From contig NZ_JARUND010000002.1 in the NCBI RefSeq assembly GCF_036898825.1, positions 1,860,001 to 1,924,000 on the forward strand: a stretch of 64,000 nt of DNA. The letters run 5' to 3'. The stretch's first letter is position 1, and every line of letters starts with the position of its first letter. This document shows positions 49,599 through 58,363 of this stretch, piece after piece. The notes below the pieces were generated by a model that saw only the letters and a list, made by a program, of their open reading frames with translations, searched no databases and was not told the origin of the DNA. The DNA is from Streptomyces sp. B21-083 (lineage in GTDB: Bacteria; Actinomycetota; Actinomycetes; Streptomycetales; Streptomycetaceae). The position numbers and the translations under genes are program-made.

Positions 49599-50999
49599 AT
49601 GACCGACAGCTCCGTGGCTGGCCTGTGCCGCCTCACGGTACGGGCCCCGGACAGGACCATCGATCTGGCGGTGCCCGCCGACGTACCCGTGGCCGATCTG
49701 CTGCCCACCGTGCTGCGGTACGCCGGGGAGGACATCGAGGAGAACGGGCTGGAGCACGACGGCTGGGTCCTGCAACGCCTGGGCGGCGCCCCGCTGGACG
49801 AGGAGAGCACGCTGGAGGCGCTCGACCTCAAGGACGGCGAGGTGGTGTATCTCCGCCCGCACACCGAGTCGTTGCCCGAGGTCCGGCTCGACGACCTGGT
49901 GGACGGCATCGCCAACGTCACGCGGGACCGGCTGCACGGCTGGAACCCGGCCGCCGGCCGCCGGCTGCTGCTCGGTATGACGGTGGCCGCCCTGACGCTG
50001 GGCCTGCTGGTGCTGGCCTGGCCCGGCGGCCCGGCCGGGGTCCGGATCGGCACCGCGGGTGTGGCCGGGCTGCTGCTGCTCGCGGGGGCCGCCTCGGCCA
50101 GCCGCGCGGTCGGCGACGCGGCGGCGGGCGCGACCCTCGGTTTCATGGCGGCGCCCTATCTGGCGCTGGCGGGTTGGCTGGTGCCGGGCGGCGAGATCGC
50201 CGGCCCGGACGCCCACCAGGTGCTGGGCGCACGGCTGTTGGCCGCCGCGGCGGCGGGGGCGGGGGGCGCGGTGCTGGCGTTGGCCCTGGCGGCTGTGCGT
50301 ACGCCCCTGTTCGTGGCCTCCGCGCTGGTGGCCGTGGCCGGGGCGCTCGCCGGTGGCCTGATGAGCGTCCTCGACCTCTCGGTGGACGGCGCGGCGGCGA
50401 CGGTGGCCGTGCTGGCGGTGCTGCTGGGCGGCTTCGTGCCCTCCCTGTCGTTCAAGCTGGCCGGGATGCGGATGCCGGCGCTGCCGACGAACGCGCAGCA
50501 GCTCCAGGAGGGCATCGAGCCCTACAACGGGCGGGACGTGGCCACCCGTACGGAACTCGCGAGCGGCTGGATGACCGGCCTGTACGCGGCGACCGGCGTC
50601 CTGTGCGCGGGCGCTCTCGTGCCGCTGACCAGGAACCCCGGCCTGCCGGAGACTCTGACCGCGGTGGCGCTGGCGCTGCTCCTGCTGCTGCACGGCCGGG
50701 GCATGGTCAACGTGTGGCAGCGGCTGGCCCTCGTACTGCCGGGCTCGCTCGGTGTGGCCCTGCTGGTGGTCGCGCTGGCCGTGGACACGGAACCGGCGGA
50801 CCGCCCGCTGCTGGTGGTGGGCCTGCTGGCGCTGGCCACCGTCCTGGCGGTCGCCTCGTGGACGGTACCGGGGCGGCGGATGCTGCCGTACTGGGGCCGG
50901 GCGGCTGAACTGGTGCACTCCCTGCTGGCGATGGCCCTGCTCCCGCTGACCCTGTGGGTGCTGGGCGTGTTCGCCGCGCTCCGCGCGATCACCGGCTGA
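49599..50999 (+). CDS. eccD: Type VII secretion integral membrane protein EccD
   Basis: 466 residues. The N-terminal ~90 residues form a YukD/ubiquitin-like domain (CRLTVRAPDRTIDLAVPADV; LKDGEVVYLRP), followed by about eleven hydrophobic membrane segments, the EccD layout that forms the pore core with EccB and EccC. ATG at 49599 is preferred; GTG at 49587 lies too near GGAGA (49581). Divergent from eccC over a 244-base region containing tandem repeats and presumably both promoters. Confidence 0.9.
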   Translation: MTDSSVAGLCRLTVRAPDRTIDLAVPADVPVADLLPTVLRYAGEDIEENGLEHDGWVLQRLGGAPLDEESTLEALDLKDGEVVYLRPHTESLPEVRLDDLVDGIANVTRDRLHGWNPAAGRRLLLGMTVAALTLGLLVLAWPGGPAGVRIGTAGVAGLLLLAGAASASRAVGDAAAGATLGFMAAPYLALAGWLVPGGEIAGPDAHQVLGARLLAAAAAGAGGAVLALALAAVRTPLFVASALVAVAGALAGGLMSVLDLSVDGAAATVAVLAVLLGGFVPSLSFKLAGMRMPALPTNAQQLQEGIEPYNGRDVATRTELASGWMTGLYAATGVLCAGALVPLTRNPGLPETLTAVALALLLLLHGRGMVNVWQRLALVLPGSLGVALLVVALAVDTEPADRPLLVVGLLALATVLAVASWTVPGRRMLPYWGRAAELVHSLLAMALLPLTLWVLGVFAALRAITG

Positions 51000-51041
51000 G
51001 ACAGCCGGTGCGGTGTGGGGATGAGCGGCGCGGGCGCCCCT

Positions 51042-51362
51042 GGCGGCACGGGCGGCACGGGCGGCACGACCGGCACGGGCGGCACGACCGGCACGGGCGG
51101 CACGACCGGCACGGGCGGCACGACCGGCACGGGCGGCACGACCGGCACGGGCGGCACGACCGGCACGGGCGGCACGACCGGCACGGGCGGCACGACCGGC
51201 ACGGGCGGCACGACCGGCACGGGCGGCACGACCGGCACGGGCGGCACGACCGGCACGGGCGGCACGACCGGCACGGGCGGCACGACCGGCACGGGCGGCA
51301 CGGGCGGCACGGGCGGCACGGGCGGCACGGGCGGCACGGGCGGCACGGGCGGCACGGGCGGC
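51042..51362. repeat. Tandem array of 9/18-bp GC repeat between eccD and eccB
   Basis: About thirteen copies of GGCACGACCGGCACGGGC (18 bp) followed by about seven copies of the 9-bp half unit GGCACGGGC, nearly perfect over some 320 bases. All six frames are open through it, giving Gly-Thr or Pro-Val type low complexity, so no coding claim can rest on frame openness. Possible expression-linked slippage site between eccD and eccB. Confidence 0.9.
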
Positions 51363-51873
51363 GCAACTGGCTTACCGGCGCCGGGTGGAGAGGTCGTACG
51401 GCTTGCCACAAGGGCGGGTTGGGCGACCAGCCCGGCCGGCGTACCGGCGCCGGACGGACCGGCGGCCCGCCTTGGCCGGCGGTCCGGGCGAGGCAGGCCA
51501 CCGGCTCACCCACCGGCCCTCGCGGGCCAGGCGCCCGGCCTGGCAGATGGGCGGATGGGCCGTACCGCTTGTCGGCGGCTCTGGCGGGGCAGGCGTACCA
51601 CCGCGACCTGGCGGGGCGGGCGGCCCGGCCACACGTCCCGTCCGACCGCTCGCGCGGCCGACGTACCGGCGCCGGGCTACGTGGGCTGCCGTACTTCCCT
51701 GTCCGGACGGCCCAGGTTCCGGCCGGGCGCGGGGGGAACCGGCGTGCCCGAACCGGCGAGGGCAGGTGGACCGCGTCTTCGGCCGCCCGGATCCTGGGCC
51801 GCCCCGGCCGTACAGCTCCACCACCATCAGATACCCCTGGCCACCCCCGGCCTATTGGAAGGACCCGCGGTAC
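51363..51873. other. 511-base stretch with no supported gene between repeat array and eccB
   Basis: Frames continue from the repeat array on both strands, and one (51021 onwards, Gly/Thr-rich) overlaps eccB by about 200 bases. Amino-acid composition is Arg/Pro/Gly-rich and unconvincing in every frame. The perfect palindrome CCGGCGCCGG occurs three times (near 51376, 51446 and 51667). eccB's ribosome site (GGAAGGA) is at 51857-51863. I read this as decayed or structural repeat DNA. Confidence 0.5.
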
Positions 51874-53469
51874 ATGCAGTCCAAGCGCGACCAGGTGCAG
51901 GCGCACACCTTCATCATGAGCCGGCTCACCTCGGGCATGCTGCTCGCCGATCCGGACGCCCCGGAGAGCCCGCTCGGGCGTACCACCCGGGGTGCGGTGG
52001 CCGGGCTGCTGATCACGGTGCTGATCGCCGCGGGGGCGGTGGTGTTCGGTCTGGTGTCGCCCGGCGGTAACGACTCCTGGCGCAGCGGCGAGAGCCTGAT
52101 CGTCAACCGGGAGACGGGGGCCCGCTATCTCTACCTCGACGGGCGGCTTCGGCCGGTGCGCAACTACTCCTCCGCGCTGCTGATCGGCGGCGCGGATCTG
52201 AAGACCACCGATGTGTCCACGGAGTCGCTGCGCGGCACCCCCGTGGGCGCCGCGGTGGGTATCGCCGGGGCACCCGACTCGGTGCCCGGCACCGGTGACC
52301 TGGAGTCCGGCGCCTGGCAGGTCTGCTCGGCGCTGGGGAGCACGGCCGCGGCGGACGGTACGGTCACCACGCGCCCCGTGACGGCCGTGGTCGCCGGGGG
52401 CGCGGTGGCGGGCGACCCGCTCGGCGCCGGCGCGGCGGTGCTGGTGAGCGGCCCGGACAGGAAGACGTACCTGGTGTGGCAGGGCAGCCGGCTGCCGCTG
52501 GACACCGAGTCCGGCGCGCTGCTCTCGCTGGGGTACAGCTCGGTGACCCCGCGCCCCGTCTCCGCCGCCTTCCTGGACGCCCTGGTGCCGGGCGCCGCGC
52601 TGGCCCCGCCGCAGGTGCCGGGGCTGGGGTCGGCCGGGCCGTCGCTGGGCGGTACGGCGACCAAGGTGGGCCAGGTGTTCCGGGTCACGGTACCGGGCGC
52701 CGCCTCGGGCACCGGTGCCGGCGCCGAATCGGGCGGCCAGTACTACCTGTTGCGCGGTGAGGGTCTGGTCCCGGTCACCGCGACCGGTGCCGCGTTGCTG
52801 CTGGGCGATCCGGACATCCGTGCCAAGGCGTACGCCGGTGCCTCGCCCGCCGCGCTGCCGGTCGGCGCGGACGTACTCAAGGACCACCAGGCGCCGGGCA
52901 GTACCGGCGTCGACCCCTCGGCCTCCGGTCTTCCCGACGCCCCGCCTCGCGCGATTCGCGTGCCGGCCGGCTGGACGGCGTGCGCGCAGGTGAAGCCCGG
53001 GGCGGACGGCGTCCGGGTCGGTTCACTGCTGGTGCGGGAGAGCGAGCTCGCCCCGGTCAGCCAGGCGAGCGGCGAGCCGGTGGCGGCGGCCTGTCTGCCG
53101 GTGGACGCGGTCGTGGTGCGGCCCGGCCACGGTGTGCTGGTGCGGGCGCTGAGCGCGGGTGGCGGCGCGGTCGGCACGGCGACGTACTTCGTGGGCGACG
53201 ACGGGGTGAAGTACCGGGTGGCCTCGAAGGCGGCTGTCGCCGCGCTCGGTTACGCGGAGTCCGACGCGCGCCAACTTCCCTCACCACTGCTGGCGATGCT
53301 GCCGACCGGGCCCGACCTGAGTCCGGAGGTGGCGACCGGGGCGGCGGCCCCGTCGGCAGGGGCGGCGCCGTGCGGACGTACCGCCGACTCGTCCGGAGCA
53401 TCGGTCGCTTCCGGTGCGTCAGCCGCTTCCGAGAATGCCAAGAAGTTGCTTTCAGGTAAAAGCAGTTGA
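51874..53469 (+). CDS. eccB: Type VII secretion protein EccB
   Basis: 531 residues. Short cytoplasmic N terminus typical of EccB (MQSKRDQVQAHTFIMSRLTS), one membrane helix near residues 50-70 (AVAGLLITVLIAAGAVVFGLV), then an extracytoplasmic repeat domain (SLIVNRETGARYLYLDGRLRP, RTYLVWQGSRLPL-like segments) with a Cys pair candidate at CSALGS/CAQVKPG and CLPVD/CGRTADS. The C terminus is Ser/Ala-rich. ATG at 51874 has GGAAGGA upstream; the same frame extends 160 codons further but is not EccB-like. Confidence 0.9.
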   Translation: MQSKRDQVQAHTFIMSRLTSGMLLADPDAPESPLGRTTRGAVAGLLITVLIAAGAVVFGLVSPGGNDSWRSGESLIVNRETGARYLYLDGRLRPVRNYSSALLIGGADLKTTDVSTESLRGTPVGAAVGIAGAPDSVPGTGDLESGAWQVCSALGSTAAADGTVTTRPVTAVVAGGAVAGDPLGAGAAVLVSGPDRKTYLVWQGSRLPLDTESGALLSLGYSSVTPRPVSAAFLDALVPGAALAPPQVPGLGSAGPSLGGTATKVGQVFRVTVPGAASGTGAGAESGGQYYLLRGEGLVPVTATGAALLLGDPDIRAKAYAGASPAALPVGADVLKDHQAPGSTGVDPSASGLPDAPPRAIRVPAGWTACAQVKPGADGVRVGSLLVRESELAPVSQASGEPVAAACLPVDAVVVRPGHGVLVRALSAGGGAVGTATYFVGDDGVKYRVASKAAVAALGYAESDARQLPSPLLAMLPTGPDLSPEVATGAAAPSAGAAPCGRTADSSGASVASGASAASENAKKLLSGKSS

Positions 53470-53506
53470 TCTGTGGCCGATCCAACTACCCCTGAGTCGA
53501 GTCATG

Positions 53507-53548
53507 TTGCAACCATTTCGCGGGCAACTCTAGTCTCTTGACGTCAAG
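53507..53548 (+). promoter_or_regulatory. Promoter with palindromic operator for the WXG100 operon
   Basis: TTGCAA (53507-53512) and TAGTCT (53531-53536) are spaced by 18 bases. Directly behind is the perfect 12-bp palindrome CTTGACGTCAAG (53537-53548), positioned over the expected start site. The downstream gene starts at 53594 with GGAGGGA. This would let the esx genes be controlled apart from eccD/eccB. Confidence 0.6.
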
Positions 53549-53593
53549 GCAGTAGCGCGAGTCGACGCGGTACCCGATCCCGAGGAGGGAACG

Positions 53594-53932
53594 ATGGCAG
53601 GCAACGGCCAGCAGTCCAATGAACAGGCGACCCGCAACGGCATCCAGGCGCTGGAGGCCGCCTTCAGCGGCATCATGAAGTCGAAGCAGGACGTCGACCA
53701 GACCCGCGCCACGCTCTCCAGTGGCTATCAGGGCAGCGACGGCGGCCAGTTCGGTTCGCTGCTCAAGCAGTGGGACGACCAGGCCACCAGCATCCTGCGG
53801 AGCCTTGAGGACATGGTCGACAAGCTCAACCAGAGCCTGAGCCAGCACGGGAAGACCCAGGGTTCGTCCAACGAGTCGATCAACCAGGCCTATTCGCAGT
53901 CGCAGGCCGCCTTCGACCAGCTCGCCGGCTGA
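53594..53932 (+). CDS. WXG100-family secreted protein (Esx-like), YQG variant
   Basis: 112 residues, predicted helical hairpin like EsxA/EsxB. The turn reads GYQGSDGGQF instead of the W-x-G motif; flanking heptad-like helices (GIQALEAAFSGIMKSKQDVDQ and LRSLEDMVDKLNQSLSQHG, 19-20 residues each) fit the family. Strong ribosome site GGAGGGA. Followed after 52 bases by a second Esx-size protein, so the two probably form a heterodimer exported by this system. Confidence 0.85.
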   Translation: MAGNGQQSNEQATRNGIQALEAAFSGIMKSKQDVDQTRATLSSGYQGSDGGQFGSLLKQWDDQATSILRSLEDMVDKLNQSLSQHGKTQGSSNESINQAYSQSQAAFDQLAG

Positions 53933-53984
53933 CCGGTTCGTACCCCGCCCAGCCCCACATCCCCCCAGCGCAGGAGAGGTTCCC

Positions 53985-54308
53985 ATGGGTGACAACCTGA
54001 CCGACGGCTACATCTACGTCGACTACAACCACATGAACAACGCCGCCGACGACATGGTCCAGCAGACCAAGGCGATCGCGAACACCCTTGCGTCGCTGGA
54101 GGCCGAGCTCAACGAACTGGTGAAGTCCTGGTACGGCGAGGACGCCAGCATGTACCGCCAGAAGCAGCAGGCGTGGGACGCGGCGGTCAAGAACATGGAG
54201 ACCCTGCTCACCTCGCACTCCACGTTGCTGACGGACATCTCCGACAGCTACCGCTACAGCGAGAACTCGCTCTCCCAGCTCTGGTCCGAAGTCCAGATAG
54301 GCCGCTGA
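53985..54308 (+). CDS. WXG100-family secreted protein (Esx-like), WYG motif
   Basis: 107 residues, all-helical. The turn is KSWYGEDASMYRQ, a proper W-x-G, and the C-terminal end LSQLWSEVQIGR lacks the exact YxxxD/E signal of mycobacterial partners but has YRYSENSL nearby. CAGGAGAGG lies upstream. Paired with the preceding Esx-like gene; S. coelicolor EsxA/EsxB form such a dimer and affect sporulation (established for that species). Confidence 0.87.
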   Translation: MGDNLTDGYIYVDYNHMNNAADDMVQQTKAIANTLASLEAELNELVKSWYGEDASMYRQKQQAWDAAVKNMETLLTSHSTLLTDISDSYRYSENSLSQLWSEVQIGR

Positions 54309-54393
54309 CGCCGGACGAACCGGGCGGACGGCCACCGGGGCCGTGGCCCGTCCGGTTCCACCGCCGTCCCCGACAACCCAGCAGGAGGAAGCC

Positions 54394-54831
54394 ATGGCGG
54401 ATCTGACCCGTCTGGACGCGGCGTCACTGGATACGTTCAGGAAGCACGCCCTGGCCGAGTTCATCACCGATCTCAAGGCCATCATGAAGGACGACACGAA
54501 CGGCGTACGTTCGCTGCACAGCGTCGCCAAGGGCCTCCTCCCCGCGGACTACTACGGCGAGAACGCGGTCCTGGGCATCGGCCTCATGAGTGGTGACGAC
54601 ACCGTCTACGGCAAGACGCTGCTGGGCTCGGTCCTGGCGTCCGCGACGTCGATCGACGGCATCCTCGACGCGCAGGGCGATCTCTTCGGCGACATCGACG
54701 ACAACCTCGAAACCACGATCAGCACGCTGCTCAAGACCCAGGGAACCACTCTCGAAGGCATCAACGGCGAGAAGCTGCTGGACATCTGGTCGGACATCGA
54801 CCGCGACCTGGCCGGGGAAGAGGACGACTGA
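54394..54831 (+). CDS. Type VII secretion-associated small protein, function unknown
   Basis: 145-residue, soluble, acidic helical protein (MADLTRLDAASLDTFRKHAL; LDIWSDIDRDLAGEEDD). No W-x-G. AGGAGG lies 6 bases before the ATG at 54394. It sits between the Esx pair and the large repeat protein in the same orientation, so a role as partner or chaperone of the following protein is possible (inference from position only). Confidence 0.7.
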   Translation: MADLTRLDAASLDTFRKHALAEFITDLKAIMKDDTNGVRSLHSVAKGLLPADYYGENAVLGIGLMSGDDTVYGKTLLGSVLASATSIDGILDAQGDLFGDIDDNLETTISTLLKTQGTTLEGINGEKLLDIWSDIDRDLAGEEDD

Positions 54832-54900
54832 TCCGGGCGGCCCCGCGTCGCCCCACGCCGTACGTCCTCCCCCCACCCACCTCACGCAGCGGAGCCCACC

Positions 54901-57648
54901 ATGCCGGCCAAGCACGACCCCGACGACGCCTGGGGCCAAGCGGTCACCCTCCTGACCGGCTACGGCGTACCCAGCCGGAAGACGCTCTTCGACACCCTGA
55001 GCAGCAAGAAGGGCATCCCGCTGTTCCGGGGCGGCCTCGAAATCCTGGTGTCGACCCAACTGACCGCGGACAACTTCACGGCCCTGGTCGGCTGGCACAC
55101 CCAGGAGGGCGAGGACTACGACCTGGCGTTCGTCGACGCCGGCGGTGACGGCGCGCACGACTACGGCACCCTCTACCAGGCCACTCTCGTCTTCATCGGC
55201 GTACCGGTGGACGGGAACGGGCGGGCCCGGCTGCTCGACCCCGGTGAGATGACGGGCGGCGGCAAGTTCACGGGCAGTCAGGGCGACGAGTGGGACTTCG
55301 GGCCGCTCGGTCAGTACGTGAGCGGTTCCAAGGCCGCGCTGCAGAAGCTGATCGCCGACGGGACGACCCGCGGCTTCTCCTACAACGGCTACGACGTGCA
55401 GAACGCCGAGGCCGTGGACGCCAACTCCTTCGAGCGCACCGCGCAGTCCTTCGACCGGACGATGACGTTCTTCAAGGACCACGCCGCGACCCTGACCCAG
55501 TGGGAGACCTCGCTCGGCGAGGAGGACGCGGCGTGGCGGGGCCAGGCGGCGGGGCTGTTCTGGCATCTGATCCACCAACTGCGCACGAACTACGACGACT
55601 ACGTGGACCAGATGGGCGGCACCCCCTACACGGCGCAGCAGACATTCCGGGGCGGCCACACCCCGCAGTCGAAGCTCAGCGACGCGCTGGCCGCCGCCCA
55701 GAAGGCCCTGTTGACCGAGGCGAAGAACCTCAGCACCGCGTGGGACACCTGGGCCAGTGACGGCCGGCACGATCCGCACCGCATCGTGATGGAGATCCTC
55801 GACGAGGTCTCCGCGTGGGTGCTGGAGCACAACATCAAGCACACCACCGTGTACGCGGACGAGTCGACGTACACCTACCGCACCGACTCCGGTTTCCTGC
55901 AGAACCACCCGACCTACGGGAACCTGCGCGACTACGACGCCACCTGGAAGAAGATCGGCGAGGCAGCCGTCACCGCCTGGAACAAGCATGTGGAGACCGT
56001 CCTCGTCACGGCGGGGGCCCTGGCGATCACCAACCTCAAGGCCGCGTGGAGCGAACTGGAGGACGCCTTCGACAAGATGGACACGAAGGACACCTCCACC
56101 CTCACCGACCAGTACGACAAGGATCAGCGCGAGATCCTCGCCGACCAGGCGAACCAGAACCAGCAGAACCTCAACAACTCGCTGAACAACCTCGGCAACA
56201 ACCTGAACAACCTGGGCAACGGACTCGGAGACAGCCTCAACAACCTGGGTGACAACCTCGGCAAGGGTCTCAACGGCCTCGGCGACGGGCTCGGGGACAG
56301 CCTCGACGGCCTCGGCGACGGACTGGGCGACAGCCTGGACGGGCTGGGAGACGGGCTGAACGGTCTGGGGGACGGGCTGGGCGACAGCATCAACGGTCTC
56401 GGGGACGGGCTGAACGGCCTTGGTGACGGCCTCGGGAACAGCCTCAGCCACCTGGGCGCCGGGCTCGGCAACGGTCTCGGTGACGGCACGGGCCTGGGTA
56501 CCGGCCTGGGCACGGGTCTGGGCCCCGGTCTGGGCCCCGGCCTCAATCTCGGCGGTGCCGACGACGGCAACGACGCCGCCAAGGGCTCCACTGTCACCAA
56601 TCCGGACGGCAGCACCACCACCCTCAACCCCGACGGGACGCTGACCACCCGTTACCCCGACGGCACCAGCCAGCTCCTGGACCCCGAGACCGGTCTCGTC
56701 ACGACGACCGCCCCCGACGGCACCGTCACCACCGGTGATCTCACCGTCCCCGGTGGCTTCACCAATCCGGACGGCAGTGTCACGAGCCTCAACCCCGAGG
56801 GGACCCTCACCACCAGGTTCCCCGACGGCACCGTCACCACCATCAACCCGGAAACCGGCCAGCTGACCACGACCAACCCGGACGGGTCGGTCGAGACCGG
56901 CAACATCAGCACCGGGCTCGGCGACGGACTGGGCGACCTCGACCTCACCAGTCCAACTCCCACCGTCATCCCCCCGACCACCAGCAGCAGTTCCCTCGAC
57001 GGCCTGAGCAACCTGGGCAGCCTGGGCGACGGCCTGGCCGGTTCGGGCAACGGTCTCGGCTCGTCCCTCGGCGGCGGCTCCGGCACCTCCGGGCTCACCT
57101 CCAGCAGTCTGCTGGGCGGCGGTACCGGTTACGACGGCGGCCAGTACGCCGACTACGACGACGGCGAGGACAGCACCGGCGACCTGTTGTCCGGCGGCTC
57201 GCTCGGCGCCCCACTCACCGCGGGCGCGGGTGCGGGCGCCTCGGCGGACAGCACGGGCGGAGCTGGCTCCGGCGGGTCACCGCTGTTCCCGGGCATGGGC
57301 GGCGGGATGGGAGGCATGGGCGGCGGCGGTGCCGGTGGCGGCGGCGGAAACGGCTCCTCGGAGCGCGTCCGCAACGTGCTCGCCGAGCCCGGCGGCAGCG
57401 GCAGGCGCGGCCGGTCCGGGGGCCGCAGGGGCGCCACGGAGGAAGAGGATCTGACCGTGGCCCGGGGCCGCGGTACGTCGACGAGTTCCGGGTCCGGCTA
57501 CCCGGTGGGCGGTCCGGGGGGCGCCGGACAGAGCGGCCGGTCCACCGAGAGCGGCGACCGCGACCGGCAGAGCTGGATGGCCGAGCCGGAGGACGAGGAC
57601 GTGTGGGGCACCGACGAGGGCGGCGCACCCGCCGTGATCGGACGATGA
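54901..57648 (+). CDS. AAWKG-type repeat-rich protein of the T7SS locus
   Basis: 915 residues. N-terminal ~420 residues are globular/helical with AAWRG at 210-214 in EEDAAWRGQAAGLFW, matching the Streptomyces 'AAWKG' family and giving a W-x-G-like turn. Residues ~420-553 are a Leu/Gly/Asn/Asp repeat (NNLGNNLNNLGN, GLGDGLGDSLDG), then ~560-690 a NPDGT/ETG repeat (NPDGTLTTRYPDGTS, NPETGQLTTTNPDG) as in beta-rich repeats, then Gly/Ser/Arg-rich low complexity with many acidic residues at the end. No signal peptide. Probably a secreted or surface-exposed T7SS client; function unknown. Confidence 0.75.
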   Translation: MPAKHDPDDAWGQAVTLLTGYGVPSRKTLFDTLSSKKGIPLFRGGLEILVSTQLTADNFTALVGWHTQEGEDYDLAFVDAGGDGAHDYGTLYQATLVFIGVPVDGNGRARLLDPGEMTGGGKFTGSQGDEWDFGPLGQYVSGSKAALQKLIADGTTRGFSYNGYDVQNAEAVDANSFERTAQSFDRTMTFFKDHAATLTQWETSLGEEDAAWRGQAAGLFWHLIHQLRTNYDDYVDQMGGTPYTAQQTFRGGHTPQSKLSDALAAAQKALLTEAKNLSTAWDTWASDGRHDPHRIVMEILDEVSAWVLEHNIKHTTVYADESTYTYRTDSGFLQNHPTYGNLRDYDATWKKIGEAAVTAWNKHVETVLVTAGALAITNLKAAWSELEDAFDKMDTKDTSTLTDQYDKDQREILADQANQNQQNLNNSLNNLGNNLNNLGNGLGDSLNNLGDNLGKGLNGLGDGLGDSLDGLGDGLGDSLDGLGDGLNGLGDGLGDSINGLGDGLNGLGDGLGNSLSHLGAGLGNGLGDGTGLGTGLGTGLGPGLGPGLNLGGADDGNDAAKGSTVTNPDGSTTTLNPDGTLTTRYPDGTSQLLDPETGLVTTTAPDGTVTTGDLTVPGGFTNPDGSVTSLNPEGTLTTRFPDGTVTTINPETGQLTTTNPDGSVETGNISTGLGDGLGDLDLTSPTPTVIPPTTSSSSLDGLSNLGSLGDGLAGSGNGLGSSLGGGSGTSGLTSSSLLGGGTGYDGGQYADYDDGEDSTGDLLSGGSLGAPLTAGAGAGASADSTGGAGSGGSPLFPGMGGGMGGMGGGGAGGGGGNGSSERVRNVLAEPGGSGRRGRSGGRRGATEEEDLTVARGRGTSTSSGSGYPVGGPGGAGQSGRSTESGDRDRQSWMAEPEDEDVWGTDEGGAPAVIGR

Positions 57649-57902
57649 GCGTGCCGGGCGGGTTGAAGGCACGGGGTGTGTCGCGGGAGCTGAAGGCGCC
57701 GGGTGCGCCGGGTGGGTTGACGGTGCCAGGTGTGCTTAAGGCGCCGGGTGCGTTGAGGGCGCCGGGCGTGCTTAACGCACCGGGTGCGCTGACGGTGCCA
57801 CGCGTGTCTAAGGCGCCGGGTGTGCCGAGTGCGTTGACGGTGCTGGGTGTGTCGAGGGAGCTATGGGTGCCGAGTGACGTGAGACGGGCGGTGGGGTCAT
57901 GA
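57645..57902 (+). CDS. Hexapeptide-repeat small protein coupled on both sides (uncertain gene)
   Basis: 85-codon frame whose ATG overlaps the stop of the preceding gene (ATGA) and whose TGA overlaps the next ATG (ATGA). It consists mostly of 18-base units encoding LKAPGA, LRAPGV, LNAPGA, LTVPGV and similar hexapeptides. The double overlap argues for real translation or for in-frame expansion of a coupling sequence; the repeat and lack of ribosome site argue against a stable protein. No domain recognised. Confidence 0.45.
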   Translation: MSVPGGLKARGVSRELKAPGAPGGLTVPGVLKAPGALRAPGVLNAPGALTVPRVSKAPGVPSALTVLGVSRELWVPSDVRRAVGS

Positions 57903-58357
57903 GTGACATGCGGGAGACCATCGAGCAGCGGCTCGCCCAGGCCATGGCCGACCTGGAGACGACCCAGACCGCCGTGGCGCGGGCGGAACGCGAACTCGCC
58001 GACGCCACCTCCACCGCGCGCTCCCCCGACCGCGCGGTGGAGGTCACCGTGAGCGCGCAGGGCGATCTGACCGAGCTGAAGTTCCTGGACGGCAAGTACC
58101 GCACCATGTCCGCCACCCAGCTGGCGGCGAGCGTCCTGGAGGCGGCTCAGGAGGCCCGCGCGGTGATGGCGCGCCGGGTGATGAGCACGTTCGAGCCGTT
58201 CACCCGGCCCAGCGACGCGGTGCCCGAACTGGCCGGGGTGAACGTCGACTGGCACAAGATCTTCGGCCCGGGTGTGCTCGACGGCCCGGGGGCCGGGGAG
58301 GACCGTTCGTCGTCCAGCCGACTGCGCGACGAGATCAACGAGGACACGGAGGACTGA
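57899..58357 (+). CDS. YbaB/EbfC-family DNA-binding-like protein
   Basis: 152 residues. The central part matches the YbaB/EbfC fold: a long N-terminal helix (RETIEQRLAQAMADLETTQT), SPDRAVEVTVSAQGDLTELKF and helix AASVLEAAQEARAVMARR. The C-terminal ~50 residues are an acidic extension. Proteins of this family occur repeatedly in actinobacterial T7SS effector operons. ATG overlaps the preceding stop. Six bases separate it from the next gene. Confidence 0.8.
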   Translation: MSDMRETIEQRLAQAMADLETTQTAVARAERELADATSTARSPDRAVEVTVSAQGDLTELKFLDGKYRTMSATQLAASVLEAAQEARAVMARRVMSTFEPFTRPSDAVPELAGVNVDWHKIFGPGVLDGPGAGEDRSSSSRLRDEINEDTED

Positions 58358-58363
58358 CCTTTC

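Noticed and set aside
51042..51362. CRISPR-like array
   Set aside because: Units are contiguous 9/18-bp repeats without unique spacers and no cas genes are present.
51015..52070. Gly/Thr-repeat protein frame between eccD and eccB
   Set aside because: All frames are open in the repeat, the downstream part is Arg/Pro-rich noise and it overlaps eccB by about 200 bases; kept only as a repeat region.
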